Shown here piece by piece: positions 10,101-17,271 of a stretch of DNA of 64,000 bases (its first letter is position 1; every line of letters starts with the position of its first letter). The notes under the pieces were generated by a model. The model did not search any database, was not told where the DNA came from, and saw only the letters and a program-made list of their open reading frames with translations. The stretch lies in NCBI RefSeq assembly GCF_000145615.1, contig NC_014410.1:540001-604000 (forward strand), written 5' to 3'. The translations under genes and the position numbers were made by a program. This stretch comes from Thermoanaerobacterium thermosaccharolyticum DSM 571. Its GTDB lineage: Bacteria; Bacillota; Thermoanaerobacteria; Thermoanaerobacterales; Thermoanaerobacteraceae.

Positions 10101-12826
10101 TAAATAATGATAAAGGCGGTTACATTGATGCATTAGGCGACAAGATTAAGGATGTAATAAGCGGCAGTTTTGCATACAACATAATAGGAGAATATGGTGG
10201 TGTATTTCTGCTTAATAAAAGCAATTTAAAAGATGAAGATTACATTTTATTAAATACTGTTGCAAGGCTTTCGCTTACAGCTGGCATGCCTATTGAAAAG
10301 CAACTTGAATATGATGCTGGTGAAAAAGATAGTAAATCCAAATTGCTTGATATAAAAAATGAAGAAAAAAATTACCCTGTTTCGCTGCCAGAAAATATAC
10401 CACTGTATTACAGCAATGGATATGGTGGGTTTTCTATGGATGGACATAAATACGTGATAGATTTGGATGGTGACAAGGAGACGCCTATGCCGTGGTTAAA
10501 CGTAATTTCAAACTACAAATTTGGCTTTCAAGTTTCTGAATCAGGCAGTGGCTACACCTGGTCAGAGAACAGTAGAGAATACAAGATTACACCATGGTCA
10601 AATGATCCTGTTTTAGATGAAAGCGGGGAAATCTTATATATCAGGGATGATTTAACAGGTGCATTTTGGACGATTACAGCTAAACCCATAAGAGATGGTG
10701 GACAGTATATTGCAGAGCATGGATTTGGACATTCATTATTCAAACATGTTTGCTCAGGAATAAGCCATGAAATGTTAGAGTTTGTACCAATGAATGATAC
10801 CGTGAAAATATCGCTTGTAAAACTTAAAAATATTAGCGGCGAAAAAAGGATGTTAAGTCTATACTATTATGTAAAACCTGTATTGGGTGTCTTTGAAAAT
10901 TTAACGTCCCCTTATATAGTGACGGAAATGAACAAAGATATGAATGCGCTGCTTATGAGAAACGTATTTAATGAGGATTTTCTTGGCAGAATATCTTTTG
11001 TAAGTGCGTCTCATAAAATACAGTCATATACAGGAAATCTGTCGGAATTTCTGGGACCTGATTTTGACACCAAGCGACCCGAATCATTAAAAAGAGAATC
11101 TCTATCGAATAATGTTGGAGTTGGGTTTAGTCCATGTGCTGCAGTACAAATTAATGTCGATTTAGAAGAAAATGAGGAAAAAGAGCTGGTGTTTTTGCTG
11201 GGAACAGGCATGTCGACAGATGATGTCAATCGCATAATAAATTATTACAAAAATCTGGATAATGTGAAAGAAGCTTTGAGTTATGTGGATACGTTTTGGA
11301 ACAATTTTGTTGGAACAATACAGGTAAACACGCCTGATAAGTCTATGGACTTACTATTAAACGGATGGCTCCTTTATCAGACCATATCCTGCAGAATATG
11401 GGCAAGATCTGCATTTTATCAGTCAGGAGGTGCATATGGTTTTAGAGATCAGCTGCAGGATACTATGAATGTGGTATATGTGGCACCGGAACTTACGAGG
11501 GCTCAAATATTAAATGCCTGTGCACATCAATTCAAAGAAGGAGATGTTCTCCACTGGTGGCATCCGGGGACAGATAGAGGCATAAGGACAAAATATTCAG
11601 ACGATCTTCTCTGGTTGCCATATGCTGTAGCGGATTACGTAAGCGTGACAGGTGACACGGAAATACTAAATGTTAAAATGCCTTTTTTGGACGAAGAACC
11701 ACTAAAGGATGAAGAAGACGAAAGGTATGGCAAACCAGTAGTATCAGATGAAGTTGCGACAGTTTATGAGCATTGCATAAGAGCCATAGAACATTCATTG
11801 AAATTTGGTCAGCATGGAATACCACTGATGGGTTCTGGCGACTGGAATGATGGAATGAACATGGTGGGCAACAAAGGAAAAGGCGAGAGCATATGGCTTG
11901 GGTGGTTTATGTATGTTACACTTAAAAAGTTTATACAAGTTTGTATTGAAAATAACGACTACGAGAGGGTTGAAAAATACAAAAAGGTTGCCGATGATAT
12001 TATCGAATCAATTGAAAAACATGGATGGGACGGAAGCTGGTATAGAAGGGCATACTTTGACAGCGGAATTCCGCTTGGTTCTAGTCAAAACAATGAATGC
12101 AAAATAGATTCAATAGCACAATCTTGGGCAGCAATATCTGGTGCAGCCAAATGGGAGAGGGTAAAAGAAGCGCTTGATGCATTGGAAAATTACTTGATCG
12201 ACTATGACAATGCTATCATAAAGCTTTTGTCCCCACCTTTTGACAAAGGTGATCTAAACCCCGGCTACATTAAAGGATATGTACCTGGTGTTAGAGAAAA
12301 TGGCGGTCAGTATACACATGCAGCAATATGGGCTATAATGGCATATGCTGTAGTTGGCGATGGGGATAAAGCGTATAGGCTTTATTCCATGATAAATCCA
12401 ATAAATCATTCCAGGACGCCTATTGAAAACTCCAAGTATAAAGTTGAGCCTTATGTCATGGCTGCCGACGTCTACGCAGTAGAGCCAAATACAGGCAGAG
12501 GCGGCTGGACATGGTACACTGGTTCTTCTGGATGGATGTACAGAGTAGCAATTGAACACATATTAGGATTTAAGAAAGAAAAAAATATGCTTATTATAGA
12601 TCCATGCGTGCCAAAGGATTGGACGAAGTACAAAATAGAATATATATACAAAAATAATACTAAATATATCATCCAGGTAGAAAACCCTGAAAGGATAAAC
12701 AGAGGTGTACAGGAAGTCAATGTGGATGGAAAGATAGTGGATGGCAATAAAATTGCTCTCAAGGATGACGGACAGATACATCAAGTATCTGTGATGATGG
12801 GAACGAAAATATCAGTTAAAGCGTAA
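4193..12826 (+). CDS. Cyclic beta-1,2-glucan synthase-like protein (NdvB/ChvB type; GT84 + glucoamylase-like + GH94)
   Basis: This 2877-residue membrane protein has the architecture of cyclic beta-1,2-glucan synthases. A helical N-terminal region (to about 410) follows a first membrane segment at 5-25. Further segments at about 424-485, 838-882 and 961-1003 flank the GT84 glycosyltransferase domain, which has a DAD metal-binding motif near 643 and RLHRWVRGDWQ near 791. A glucoamylase-like domain spans about 1030-1530. Two beta-sandwich plus GH94-type regions follow; the last has HWWHPGTDRGIRTKYSDD near 2454 and GDWNDGM near 2547, where GH94 enzymes place the general acid. In proteobacteria the GH94 part trims chain length by phosphorolysis. 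The start is a GTG only 2 nt after AAAGGAG; TTG at 4202 is better spaced. Function in a Gram-positive cell is inferred. Confidence 0.9.
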   Translation: MFFLEFTTFVHILIGALLILFLLMIFNRYLKKNNYEERDLHDVLLNHDELMKHAQDLAQNHYVMKDTKLNYMLIPRMNKSYSYIKSVYRNINMAGETQSISQDAEWLLDNFYIIEEQVKEIRKSLSKGYYSGLPGLKNSILKGYPRVYAIALELVSHTDGRIDEDTIVDFINAYQSKSLLSSGELWALGLMIRIALIENIKRSSEKIVITQKQWNKADEVANIIFANKNMTFDDVKKLIHDKVLTVGRIPTSFFERLLQRIRMEGDDSTILVQYIDRILQEYDTNISDIVELDHQILAARQVAIGNAITSLKYVSTLDWAQIFEKLSNVEQILRQDPDGTYEMMDFESRDYYRHEIEEIAKRYNTSETYVARKALECAKEVLNDNNKPGYINHVGFYIIGKGRSILESKIGHKKNNLKLNRIVKKHIAVFYISSIIALTILIAAALSVLLIMKGANVAYAATIAAISIIPVSEIVVQAVNWVIIHVKKPTIIPKIELKNGIPEESATMVIIPTLLTSVKRVKELLSQLEVIYISNKEDNLYFAVVGDFKDTKKEKLDDDEEIINSALQGIRELNEKYSKGKDIFFYFHRKRVFCEMQNAYMGWERKRGAIIEFNELLNGSKETSFYIKSVNVEDLPSIKYVITLDADTNLIMDTAKKLIGTMMHPLNKAVIDRERNIVVEGYGLLQPRIGVDIVSSSSSIFSTIFAGYGGIDPYTTAVSDVYQDLFGEGIFTGKGIYDVAVFRNILKDLIPDNSVLSHDLLEGSFVRTGLVTDILLIDGFPSKYNSYMMRLHRWVRGDWQLLPWLAKRIRTRNGDYIENPLSIISKWKIIDNLRRSLVAPFTLLLLFIGILLPINSMLTYLLALLVMFAPFIAGVIDILVGKIRSRSNNRDNLLTNSIKNTFYTGALQFAFLPYQSYMMMDAIIRTLYRVYISKKNLLEWITAADMERRLKNDFLSFLNKMWISILVGFIFILSSAYFKPGMLYYSVITALIWIVSPFIAYKISCPIVEHESTLEESDIKELRRLARKTWRYFEDFATEQDNYLPPDNFQLDPYAGVARRTSPTNIGLYLSSTISARDFGYITTSEMVDRIEKTVSTIEKMEKWHGHLYNWYKTDSLEPLKPYYVSTVDSGNLVGYMIVLKEGLKEVLDKPLTENLRDGLLDLINILNEGVKNKKIKFEMPNRDYTVCDWYQHLKRLKSELDGIKLDDEDGWYPKTVETVDSFIKELEDLLPIVKKENEYEKLFDLNNDISLNSLKVSYKEIIDSHASMEAEEFIEPYKKITSLIDRVHDLIGRLSNLVEKTEFRPLFDTRRQLFSIGYNIEDEKLTKSYYDLFASEARQASFIAIAKKEIDVKHWFRMGRMVTVENYLRGLVSWSGTMFEYFMPLLIMKNYKNTLLDQTYKFVIMMQKKYAQKYDIPWGISESGFYSFDIKLNYQYKAFGVPWMGLKRGLSHDIVIAPYGTMLALQIDPQSVVKNIKKLKELGMEGKYGFYEAIDFTPERMPYGKKYAIVKSFMSHHLGMSMLALNNFINKNVMQKRFHSDPYIKSVEILLQERVPDGTMLLKEEIEAQREFEEPKREEVKTVRVIEELDSFLPQVHILSNGDYSVLLTDRGTGYSKKEGTNITRWKNSLDEIHGTFIFVQNINSNTTWSTTYAPFYAKDEKYKVVFKQDMAKFIKKVGNIDTETEVIVSPEDNVEIRRVTLKNHSSNSRTLEVTSYFEPVLSDINADIAHPAFNKLFIKTEILLDSDMIVANRRPRDLGKSSLWAAHAVSVEGGETIGDTQFETDRTKFIGRGRTLRNPRALVADRPLSNSDGPVLDPVMSLRKRIKLEPNQTAKVIFITAVAESKSEVVKLANKYKNAGATERAFEMSVSRGKVELDYLNLKSDELGLFQQMLPHIIYLSPVRMKKADYLLKNRKGQSGLWAYGISGDIPIVLLEISKKEEIPILKQLLKAHEYWRMKGLYVDLVILNNDKGGYIDALGDKIKDVISGSFAYNIIGEYGGVFLLNKSNLKDEDYILLNTVARLSLTAGMPIEKQLEYDAGEKDSKSKLLDIKNEEKNYPVSLPENIPLYYSNGYGGFSMDGHKYVIDLDGDKETPMPWLNVISNYKFGFQVSESGSGYTWSENSREYKITPWSNDPVLDESGEILYIRDDLTGAFWTITAKPIRDGGQYIAEHGFGHSLFKHVCSGISHEMLEFVPMNDTVKISLVKLKNISGEKRMLSLYYYVKPVLGVFENLTSPYIVTEMNKDMNALLMRNVFNEDFLGRISFVSASHKIQSYTGNLSEFLGPDFDTKRPESLKRESLSNNVGVGFSPCAAVQINVDLEENEEKELVFLLGTGMSTDDVNRIINYYKNLDNVKEALSYVDTFWNNFVGTIQVNTPDKSMDLLLNGWLLYQTISCRIWARSAFYQSGGAYGFRDQLQDTMNVVYVAPELTRAQILNACAHQFKEGDVLHWWHPGTDRGIRTKYSDDLLWLPYAVADYVSVTGDTEILNVKMPFLDEEPLKDEEDERYGKPVVSDEVATVYEHCIRAIEHSLKFGQHGIPLMGSGDWNDGMNMVGNKGKGESIWLGWFMYVTLKKFIQVCIENNDYERVEKYKKVADDIIESIEKHGWDGSWYRRAYFDSGIPLGSSQNNECKIDSIAQSWAAISGAAKWERVKEALDALENYLIDYDNAIIKLLSPPFDKGDLNPGYIKGYVPGVRENGGQYTHAAIWAIMAYAVVGDGDKAYRLYSMINPINHSRTPIENSKYKVEPYVMAADVYAVEPNTGRGGWTWYTGSSGWMYRVAIEHILGFKKEKNMLIIDPCVPKDWTKYKIEYIYKNNTKYIIQVENPERINRGVQEVNVDGKIVDGNKIALKDDGQIHQVSVMMGTKISVKA

Positions 12827-12831
12827 ACAAA

Positions 12832-12867
12832 ATTAGCAGATGAATAAGCTACATCTGCTAATCTTTT
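12832..12867 (+). terminator. Terminator after the glucan synthase gene
   Basis: A perfect 11-bp stem (ATTAGCAGATG at 12832-12842, CATCTGCTAAT at 12852-12862) is followed by CTTTT. It lies five bases after the stop codon. Confidence 0.85.
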
Positions 12868-12887
12868 ATTTAAAGTGGAGAATGGCA

Positions 12888-12935
12888 TTGACTTTATGTG
12901 ATATCTGTTATATTATATATATTACAAATATCACA
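12888..12935 (+). promoter_or_regulatory. Promoter overlapping an inverted-repeat operator of the GntR unit
   Basis: TTGACT at 12888-12893 and TATTAT at 12911-12916 are separated by exactly 17 bp. The -10 lies between the arms TGTGATAT (12897-12904) and ATATCACA (12928-12935), a perfect 8-bp inverted repeat with an AT-rich centre. A dimeric GntR repressor bound here would block the polymerase, so autoregulation is likely. Confidence 0.75.
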
Positions 12936-12954
12936 TAGGAGGTGAAGTTTAATA

Positions 12955-13335
12955 TTGCTATTAAGAATAGAATTTGAGTCAGATATACCTATATATATGC
13001 AAATAAAAAATCAGATAATAGAAGGGATAGCGTTGGGGATGCTTAAAGAAGGTGATGAATTGCCTTCTATACGACAGTTGGCAAGTGATTTTGGAATAAA
13101 TCTTCATACGGTAAAAAAAGCCTATGACATTTTGAAAGATGAAGGATTTTTAAATGTTCACAGGAGGAAAGGGTACGTTGTAACTAAAAATGCTACTGCC
13201 GATGATAATTTTATTGAAAGCTTAAAGAAAGAGATTCACCCTATACTGGCAAATGCATACTGCAGAGGCATGACGCAGGATGAGATATTAAGAATATGTA
13301 AAGAAATTTTAGAGCAGTTTAAAAATAAAGTATAG
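12955..13335 (+). CDS. GntR-family transcriptional regulator, short YtrA type
   Basis: This 126-residue protein has a GntR winged-helix domain: PIYMQIKNQIIEGIALG near residue 12, then LPSIRQLASDFGINLHTV and KKAYDILKDEGF, the recognition helix and wing. The tail is only about 45 residues, as in the YtrA subfamily, which lacks a large effector domain and usually controls neighbouring membrane or transporter genes. The start is TTG, preceded by AGGAGGTGAAG. The next two genes are membrane proteins spaced 13 and 22 bp apart, so they are likely co-transcribed and co-regulated. The inverted repeat over its promoter suggests autorepression. Confidence 0.92.
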   Translation: MLLRIEFESDIPIYMQIKNQIIEGIALGMLKEGDELPSIRQLASDFGINLHTVKKAYDILKDEGFLNVHRRKGYVVTKNATADDNFIESLKKEIHPILANAYCRGMTQDEILRICKEILEQFKNKV

Positions 13336-13348
13336 GAGGTTTGCTGAA

Positions 13349-14452
13349 ATGAATACTCTATATTATATTAATCTTCTAATACCATATGTCATATTAATTG
13401 TAATAGGATCTATTACACCGTTTATTACGCGAAGAACTATTATATTTGGCGTTTACGTGCCTAAAGAATTCTCATCTGATAGAGAGATACAAAAAATAAA
13501 AAGAGCGTATTTAGTTAATTTTCTAGTTACAAGTATAGTTTTTTTAGCATTTATATTGTCCAAAATCAACAATATAAATATTGCAATTGGAGGAATTTTT
13601 ATTGAAATAATACTGATGCTTATGATGTATATGAGGGCACATTTGCAGGTAGCTGCTTTAAAGTCTGAAAAAGAGTGGAGTAAAGGGAAAAAAGAAATTG
13701 CGGTTGTAGACATGGATTTTAGGAAAGAAAAGGTAGTTGTATCGCCTTTATGGTTTTTATTGCCGATAGCAATAATTATTTTAACTGTAGCTGTAGGAGT
13801 TTACAGATATCCCAACATGTCATCTAGGATACCTATTCACTTTGATTTACAAGGAATACCGGATTCGTATGCATCAAAAACAATTGCTTCAGTTTTTTCA
13901 CTCAGTATTGTACAGGTGATTATGACGATTTTGATGTTTGTTTCATATAAAATGATAGAATTAGCAAAACAACAGATAGATCCATCAAATCCAGAAATAT
14001 CGAAAGAAAAAAATCTTAAGTTTAGAAGAATATGGTCTGGTTTTGTTGTGTTTATTTCTATCTTAATAAATGTCATTTTAATGGGCACAGCATTTATTGT
14101 TTATGGAGCAATAAAAGACTGGCAAAGCAAAATAGCTATTTTTTCTATATTGCCGGGGCTAATTATAGCAATTGCTGCAATAGTTGTATCTGTAATGACT
14201 GGTCAAGGAGGTGAAAGGATCAAGATAGATAGAGAAAATAATAAGCCGAGTTCGGTCGATAGAGATGATGACAGGTATTGGAAAGGAGGCTTGATTTATT
14301 ATAATCCGGACGATCCGGCATTATTTGTTGAGAAGAGGTTTGGCGTAGGCTGGACTGTCAATTTTGCAAGGCCGTCTATATGGGTCGGTATAATAGTTTT
14401 GATATTGATAATCATGTCAATAAGTATGATAAACGTAAATGTGATGAAATAA
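13349..14452 (+). CDS. DUF1648/DUF5808 membrane protein
   Basis: This 367-residue integral membrane protein has about seven hydrophobic segments, the first at roughly 5-25 and the last at roughly 345-362. The central part (near 150-200) has the DUF1648 pattern MSSRIPIHFDLQGIPDSY. The C-terminal part has the DUF5808 pattern IYYNPDDPALFVEKRFG followed by GWTVNFARP. Proteins of this pairing often sit behind YtrA-type GntR regulators, as here. Their biochemical role is not established; relation to SdpI-type immunity or cell-envelope stress proteins is a family-level guess. GGAGGT precedes the ATG. Confidence 0.85.
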   Translation: MNTLYYINLLIPYVILIVIGSITPFITRRTIIFGVYVPKEFSSDREIQKIKRAYLVNFLVTSIVFLAFILSKINNINIAIGGIFIEIILMLMMYMRAHLQVAALKSEKEWSKGKKEIAVVDMDFRKEKVVVSPLWFLLPIAIIILTVAVGVYRYPNMSSRIPIHFDLQGIPDSYASKTIASVFSLSIVQVIMTILMFVSYKMIELAKQQIDPSNPEISKEKNLKFRRIWSGFVVFISILINVILMGTAFIVYGAIKDWQSKIAIFSILPGLIIAIAAIVVSVMTGQGGERIKIDRENNKPSSVDRDDDRYWKGGLIYYNPDDPALFVEKRFGVGWTVNFARPSIWVGIIVLILIIMSISMINVNVMK

Positions 14453-14474
14453 AATTGTGAGGGAGAAATTTATT

Positions 14475-15245
14475 ATGGTTAATGGTTTAAAAATAGCTTT
14501 TATTATTATTTCAATAATCTTCTCGATCTTGATTCCTGTCTTTGCTGTTGCTTACTCATATAAAAGGTTTAAAATTTCATTTAAGGCTTTGTTTACAGGT
14601 GCTTTGATTTTTATTGTATTTGCTTTGATTTTAGAATCAACACTTCACTCTTTTATATTCAAATATACTGCCATAATACATCATCCTTATGCGTATGCAT
14701 TTTATGGTGCATGTGCTGCTGCTATATTTGAGGAATTTGGAAGGTTAATAGGTTTTAAGACTATACTTAAGAAGTATCGAAATTGGAAAGACGGTTTAAG
14801 TTATGGCTTAGGACATGGCGGAACAGAGGCTATCATTATCGGTGGAATCAGCAATATCAATAATTTAATATATTCATTCATGATAAATTCTGGTTCACTT
14901 GAAGCCCTAAAAGCAAAATTACCGTTTGGAACAGTTGATCAAATAAAGAATGCAATAATTAATACACCTTCATACATGTTTTTAATCAGCGGTTTTGAAA
15001 GATTGTTTGCTTTTACACTGCAAATAGCACTCTCGATTTTAGTTCTTTATAGCGTAAAAAGTGGCAGATATAAGTATTTTATATATGCACTGTTACTGCA
15101 TTTCATAACGGATATATTTGCTGCATTATATCAAGCAAAAGTTCTTAAAAGTATTTTTGTTGTAGAGATTATTGTCTTTGTGATAGCTGTATTTTCATTT
15201 GTGTTTATTGTCAAATCAAAAAAGATTGTAGAGAAAATTTCGTAG
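14475..15245 (+). CDS. YhfC-family membrane protein
   Basis: This polytopic protein of about 256 residues has conserved motifs of the YhfC family. FEEFGRLIGF near residue 88 and GLGHGGTEAI near 112 supply glutamates and a histidine in or next to membrane helices, and for this reason the family has been proposed to be an intramembrane metalloprotease. That activity is a family-level proposal, not shown here. ATG at 14475 is chosen because GAGGGAG lies 9 nt before it; an in-frame GTG at 14457 would have no ribosome binding site. It is the last gene of the GntR-led unit. Confidence 0.8.
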   Translation: MVNGLKIAFIIISIIFSILIPVFAVAYSYKRFKISFKALFTGALIFIVFALILESTLHSFIFKYTAIIHHPYAYAFYGACAAAIFEEFGRLIGFKTILKKYRNWKDGLSYGLGHGGTEAIIIGGISNINNLIYSFMINSGSLEALKAKLPFGTVDQIKNAIINTPSYMFLISGFERLFAFTLQIALSILVLYSVKSGRYKYFIYALLLHFITDIFAALYQAKVLKSIFVVEIIVFVIAVFSFVFIVKSKKIVEKIS

Positions 15246-15407
15246 AAAAATTAATACTTTATTTACAATTTGTTCCATATGAAACAATTTATTAAAATAG
15301 CTTTTCAATAAAAATTAATACAAAATTTATATTTTAGTGCTTGAAATTGAAAATTAAATGGTTAATATTAGAATTAGAGATAATATCAAGAAAGGAGATG
15401 CATAAAT

Positions 15408-16364
15408 ATGGATGCATCGGTAATTTCAATCCTAAGTACGGTTTTTATAGTTGTATTTGCCATTGAGGCTATATGGTGGATTGTGTGGATGGCAATATCT
15501 GTAACCAGAAAGATTTTCGCTAACTTCTATTTCATGCTTGTAACATTTATAATTTGGGGTGTTATAGGGATAGTAACAATCATAAGAATGAATCCTAATA
15601 ATGCAATAATTGATGTCATATTGGCTATCGTACCATTCATTATACTTCCAGGTATGGTAAAGATTATCACAGAATATCAAAGAGGTGTTTTATTTCGTTT
15701 TGGTAAATTATCTGGCTTGCTGGGACCCGGTTTTAACGTGATATTTCCATTTGGTATAGATAAGGTAATAAAAGTTGATTTAAGGACATTTACAATCGAT
15801 GTTGCAAAGCAAGAAGTCATTACAAAGGATAATGTTCCTGTAAATGTTGATGCTGTCGTGTACTTTAATGTTTTAGATCCTATCCTTGCCATAACAAAGG
15901 TTGCGAATTATACACAAAGTACGACGCTTCTAGGTCAAACTATATTGAGATCAATTCTTGGTCAACATGAACTTGATGAAATGTTGGCAAAGCGAGCTGA
16001 ACTGAATGAAAAGCTCAGAGAATTGCTGGATGAAGCGACGGACCCTTGGGGTATCAAGGTTACAGCAGTTGAGATAAAGAGCATTGAGCTTCCAGATACG
16101 ATGAAAAGGGCAATGGCAAAACAGGCAGAAGCAGAGAGAGAAAGGCGAGCAAAAGTCATATTTGCAGATGGCGAATTTCAAGCATCGCAAAAACTTAAAG
16201 AAGCGGCTGCTGTCATATCGGCAGAACCTGCTGCACTGCAGTTAAGGTACCTTCAGACACTCCCTGAAATAGCAGCAGAAAAGAATTCTACGATTCTGTT
16301 TCCAATACCTATAGAGCTTTTTAATATTTTTACTAAACTGACAGAAAGCAAAAAAGACGAATAA
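15408..16364 (+). CDS. SPFH/Band 7 (stomatin/slipin-like) membrane protein
   Basis: Two N-terminal hydrophobic segments (about 8-30 and 38-80) anchor a prohibitin-homology domain that begins EYQRGVLFRFGKLSGLLGPG near residue 89. A charged helical stretch follows (KRAMAKQAEAERERRAKVI near 228) and then the conserved slipin tail with LRYLQTLPEIAAEKNSTIL and FPIPIELF. Slipins assemble as oligomers at the membrane and organise other membrane proteins or proteases. No NfeD-type partner gene is adjacent. AAAGGAG lies 9 nt before the ATG. The 162-bp gap upstream is AT-rich with no clear promoter. Confidence 0.92.
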   Translation: MDASVISILSTVFIVVFAIEAIWWIVWMAISVTRKIFANFYFMLVTFIIWGVIGIVTIIRMNPNNAIIDVILAIVPFIILPGMVKIITEYQRGVLFRFGKLSGLLGPGFNVIFPFGIDKVIKVDLRTFTIDVAKQEVITKDNVPVNVDAVVYFNVLDPILAITKVANYTQSTTLLGQTILRSILGQHELDEMLAKRAELNEKLRELLDEATDPWGIKVTAVEIKSIELPDTMKRAMAKQAEAERERRAKVIFADGEFQASQKLKEAAAVISAEPAALQLRYLQTLPEIAAEKNSTILFPIPIELFNIFTKLTESKKDE

Positions 16365-16379
16365 AATAGATAAAACTTT

Positions 16380-16415
16380 ATGGGATCTTAATTAAAAGGT
16401 CCCGTTTTTGTTTTA
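16380..16415 (+). terminator. Terminator after the SPFH gene
   Basis: A 6-bp stem (GGGATC at 16382-16387 with GGTCCC at 16398-16403, one G-T pair) is followed by G and a T run. Confidence 0.7.
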
Positions 16416-16468
16416 CATAATTTAGCATATAATAAATGAGAATATAAATTGAAAATGAAGGGATTTTT

Positions 16469-17167
16469 ATGATATTAACTATTATGACTTATAATATTCA
16501 CGGTGGAAAAGATATCGATGACAATTTGACCATATACGGCATTTCAAACTTTATAAAACAATCAAAAGCCGATGTAATAGGTTTGCAAGAAGTCGACACA
16601 TATTTGGGGCGCTCATATTTTTTAAACGAAATAAAATATTTAGCTAAAAGGCTTAAGATGTATTACGCATTTGGACCAAATATAAAAATTGGCTTAGGTT
16701 CATTTGGCAATGGAATATTGTCGCGATATCCCATTGTAAAGAAAAATAATTATCACCTGACTTCTACTGGCGAAAGAAGAGGTGTATTGTCAGTACTGAT
16801 AGAATTAGATAGTTATAGAAAAATATGGTTTCTAACAACTCATTTGGGGCTTAATAGCAAAGAAAGAGTAATTCAATCACAGGAGATATTAAAGATTATT
16901 AAAAGATTAGATTATCCTGTGATTTTAACAGGTGACTTTAATGAAACACCTGAGAATGAAGCATATTCAATAATTAATCATGTACTTGTTGATGGAGCAT
17001 TTAGTGCTAATTCTGATTATTATTCATATTTAGATGGTGATGAGCCTGTTAGAATAGACTATATAATGCATTCTAAGGATATAAGCGTTGAATCTATAAA
17101 GGCAGTTGATTGCAATCTATCAGATCATTTTCCTGTAATAGCTTCTGTCAGGTGCAATTTTGATTAA
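16469..17167 (+). CDS. Endonuclease/exonuclease/phosphatase (EEP) family hydrolase
   Basis: This 232-residue protein carries the EEP active-site motifs in order: MTYNIHGGKD (residue 6, metal-binding Asn), ADVIGLQEVDT (catalytic Glu near 40), a TTHLGLN segment near 122, TGDFNETPENE near 153 and SDHFPV near 217 (the catalytic Asp-His pair). The family cleaves phosphodiester or phosphomonoester bonds in nucleic acids, lipids or inositol phosphates. There is no signal peptide, so the enzyme should be cytosolic. The substrate cannot be deduced. It is monocistronic, following a terminator and preceding the his promoter. Confidence 0.88.
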   Translation: MILTIMTYNIHGGKDIDDNLTIYGISNFIKQSKADVIGLQEVDTYLGRSYFLNEIKYLAKRLKMYYAFGPNIKIGLGSFGNGILSRYPIVKKNNYHLTSTGERRGVLSVLIELDSYRKIWFLTTHLGLNSKERVIQSQEILKIIKRLDYPVILTGDFNETPENEAYSIINHVLVDGAFSANSDYYSYLDGDEPVRIDYIMHSKDISVESIKAVDCNLSDHFPVIASVRCNFD

Positions 17168-17172
17168 AGTAC

Positions 17173-17201
17173 TTGACACATGGACAAAAATAAATTATTA
17201 T
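17173..17201 (+). promoter_or_regulatory. his operon promoter
   Basis: A consensus TTGACA (17173-17178) and TATTAT (17196-17201) are separated by exactly 17 bp, about 70 bp before hisZ. Transcription would start near 17208, just before the leader hairpin. Confidence 0.8.
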
Positions 17202-17215
17202 GTAAATAACAAGTC

Positions 17216-17247
17216 ATTACTTTATCACTCTACAAAGATAAAGTAAT
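17216..17247 (+). promoter_or_regulatory. Perfect hairpin in the his operon leader
   Basis: An 11-bp perfect inverted repeat (ATTACTTTATC at 17216-17226, GATAAAGTAAT at 17237-17247) with a 10-nt loop lies between the promoter and hisZ. No T run follows, so it is not an intrinsic terminator. No T-box sequence or His-rich leader peptide is visible. It could be a repressor operator just downstream of the start site or an mRNA 5' stabiliser. Confidence 0.6.
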
Positions 17248-17271
17248 TTAGATGGTTAGCGAGGTGCTTTG

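Noticed and set aside
17179-17271. T-box or histidine attenuator in the his leader
   Set aside because: There is no T-box sequence, no run of His codons and no T-run terminator; only one perfect hairpin.
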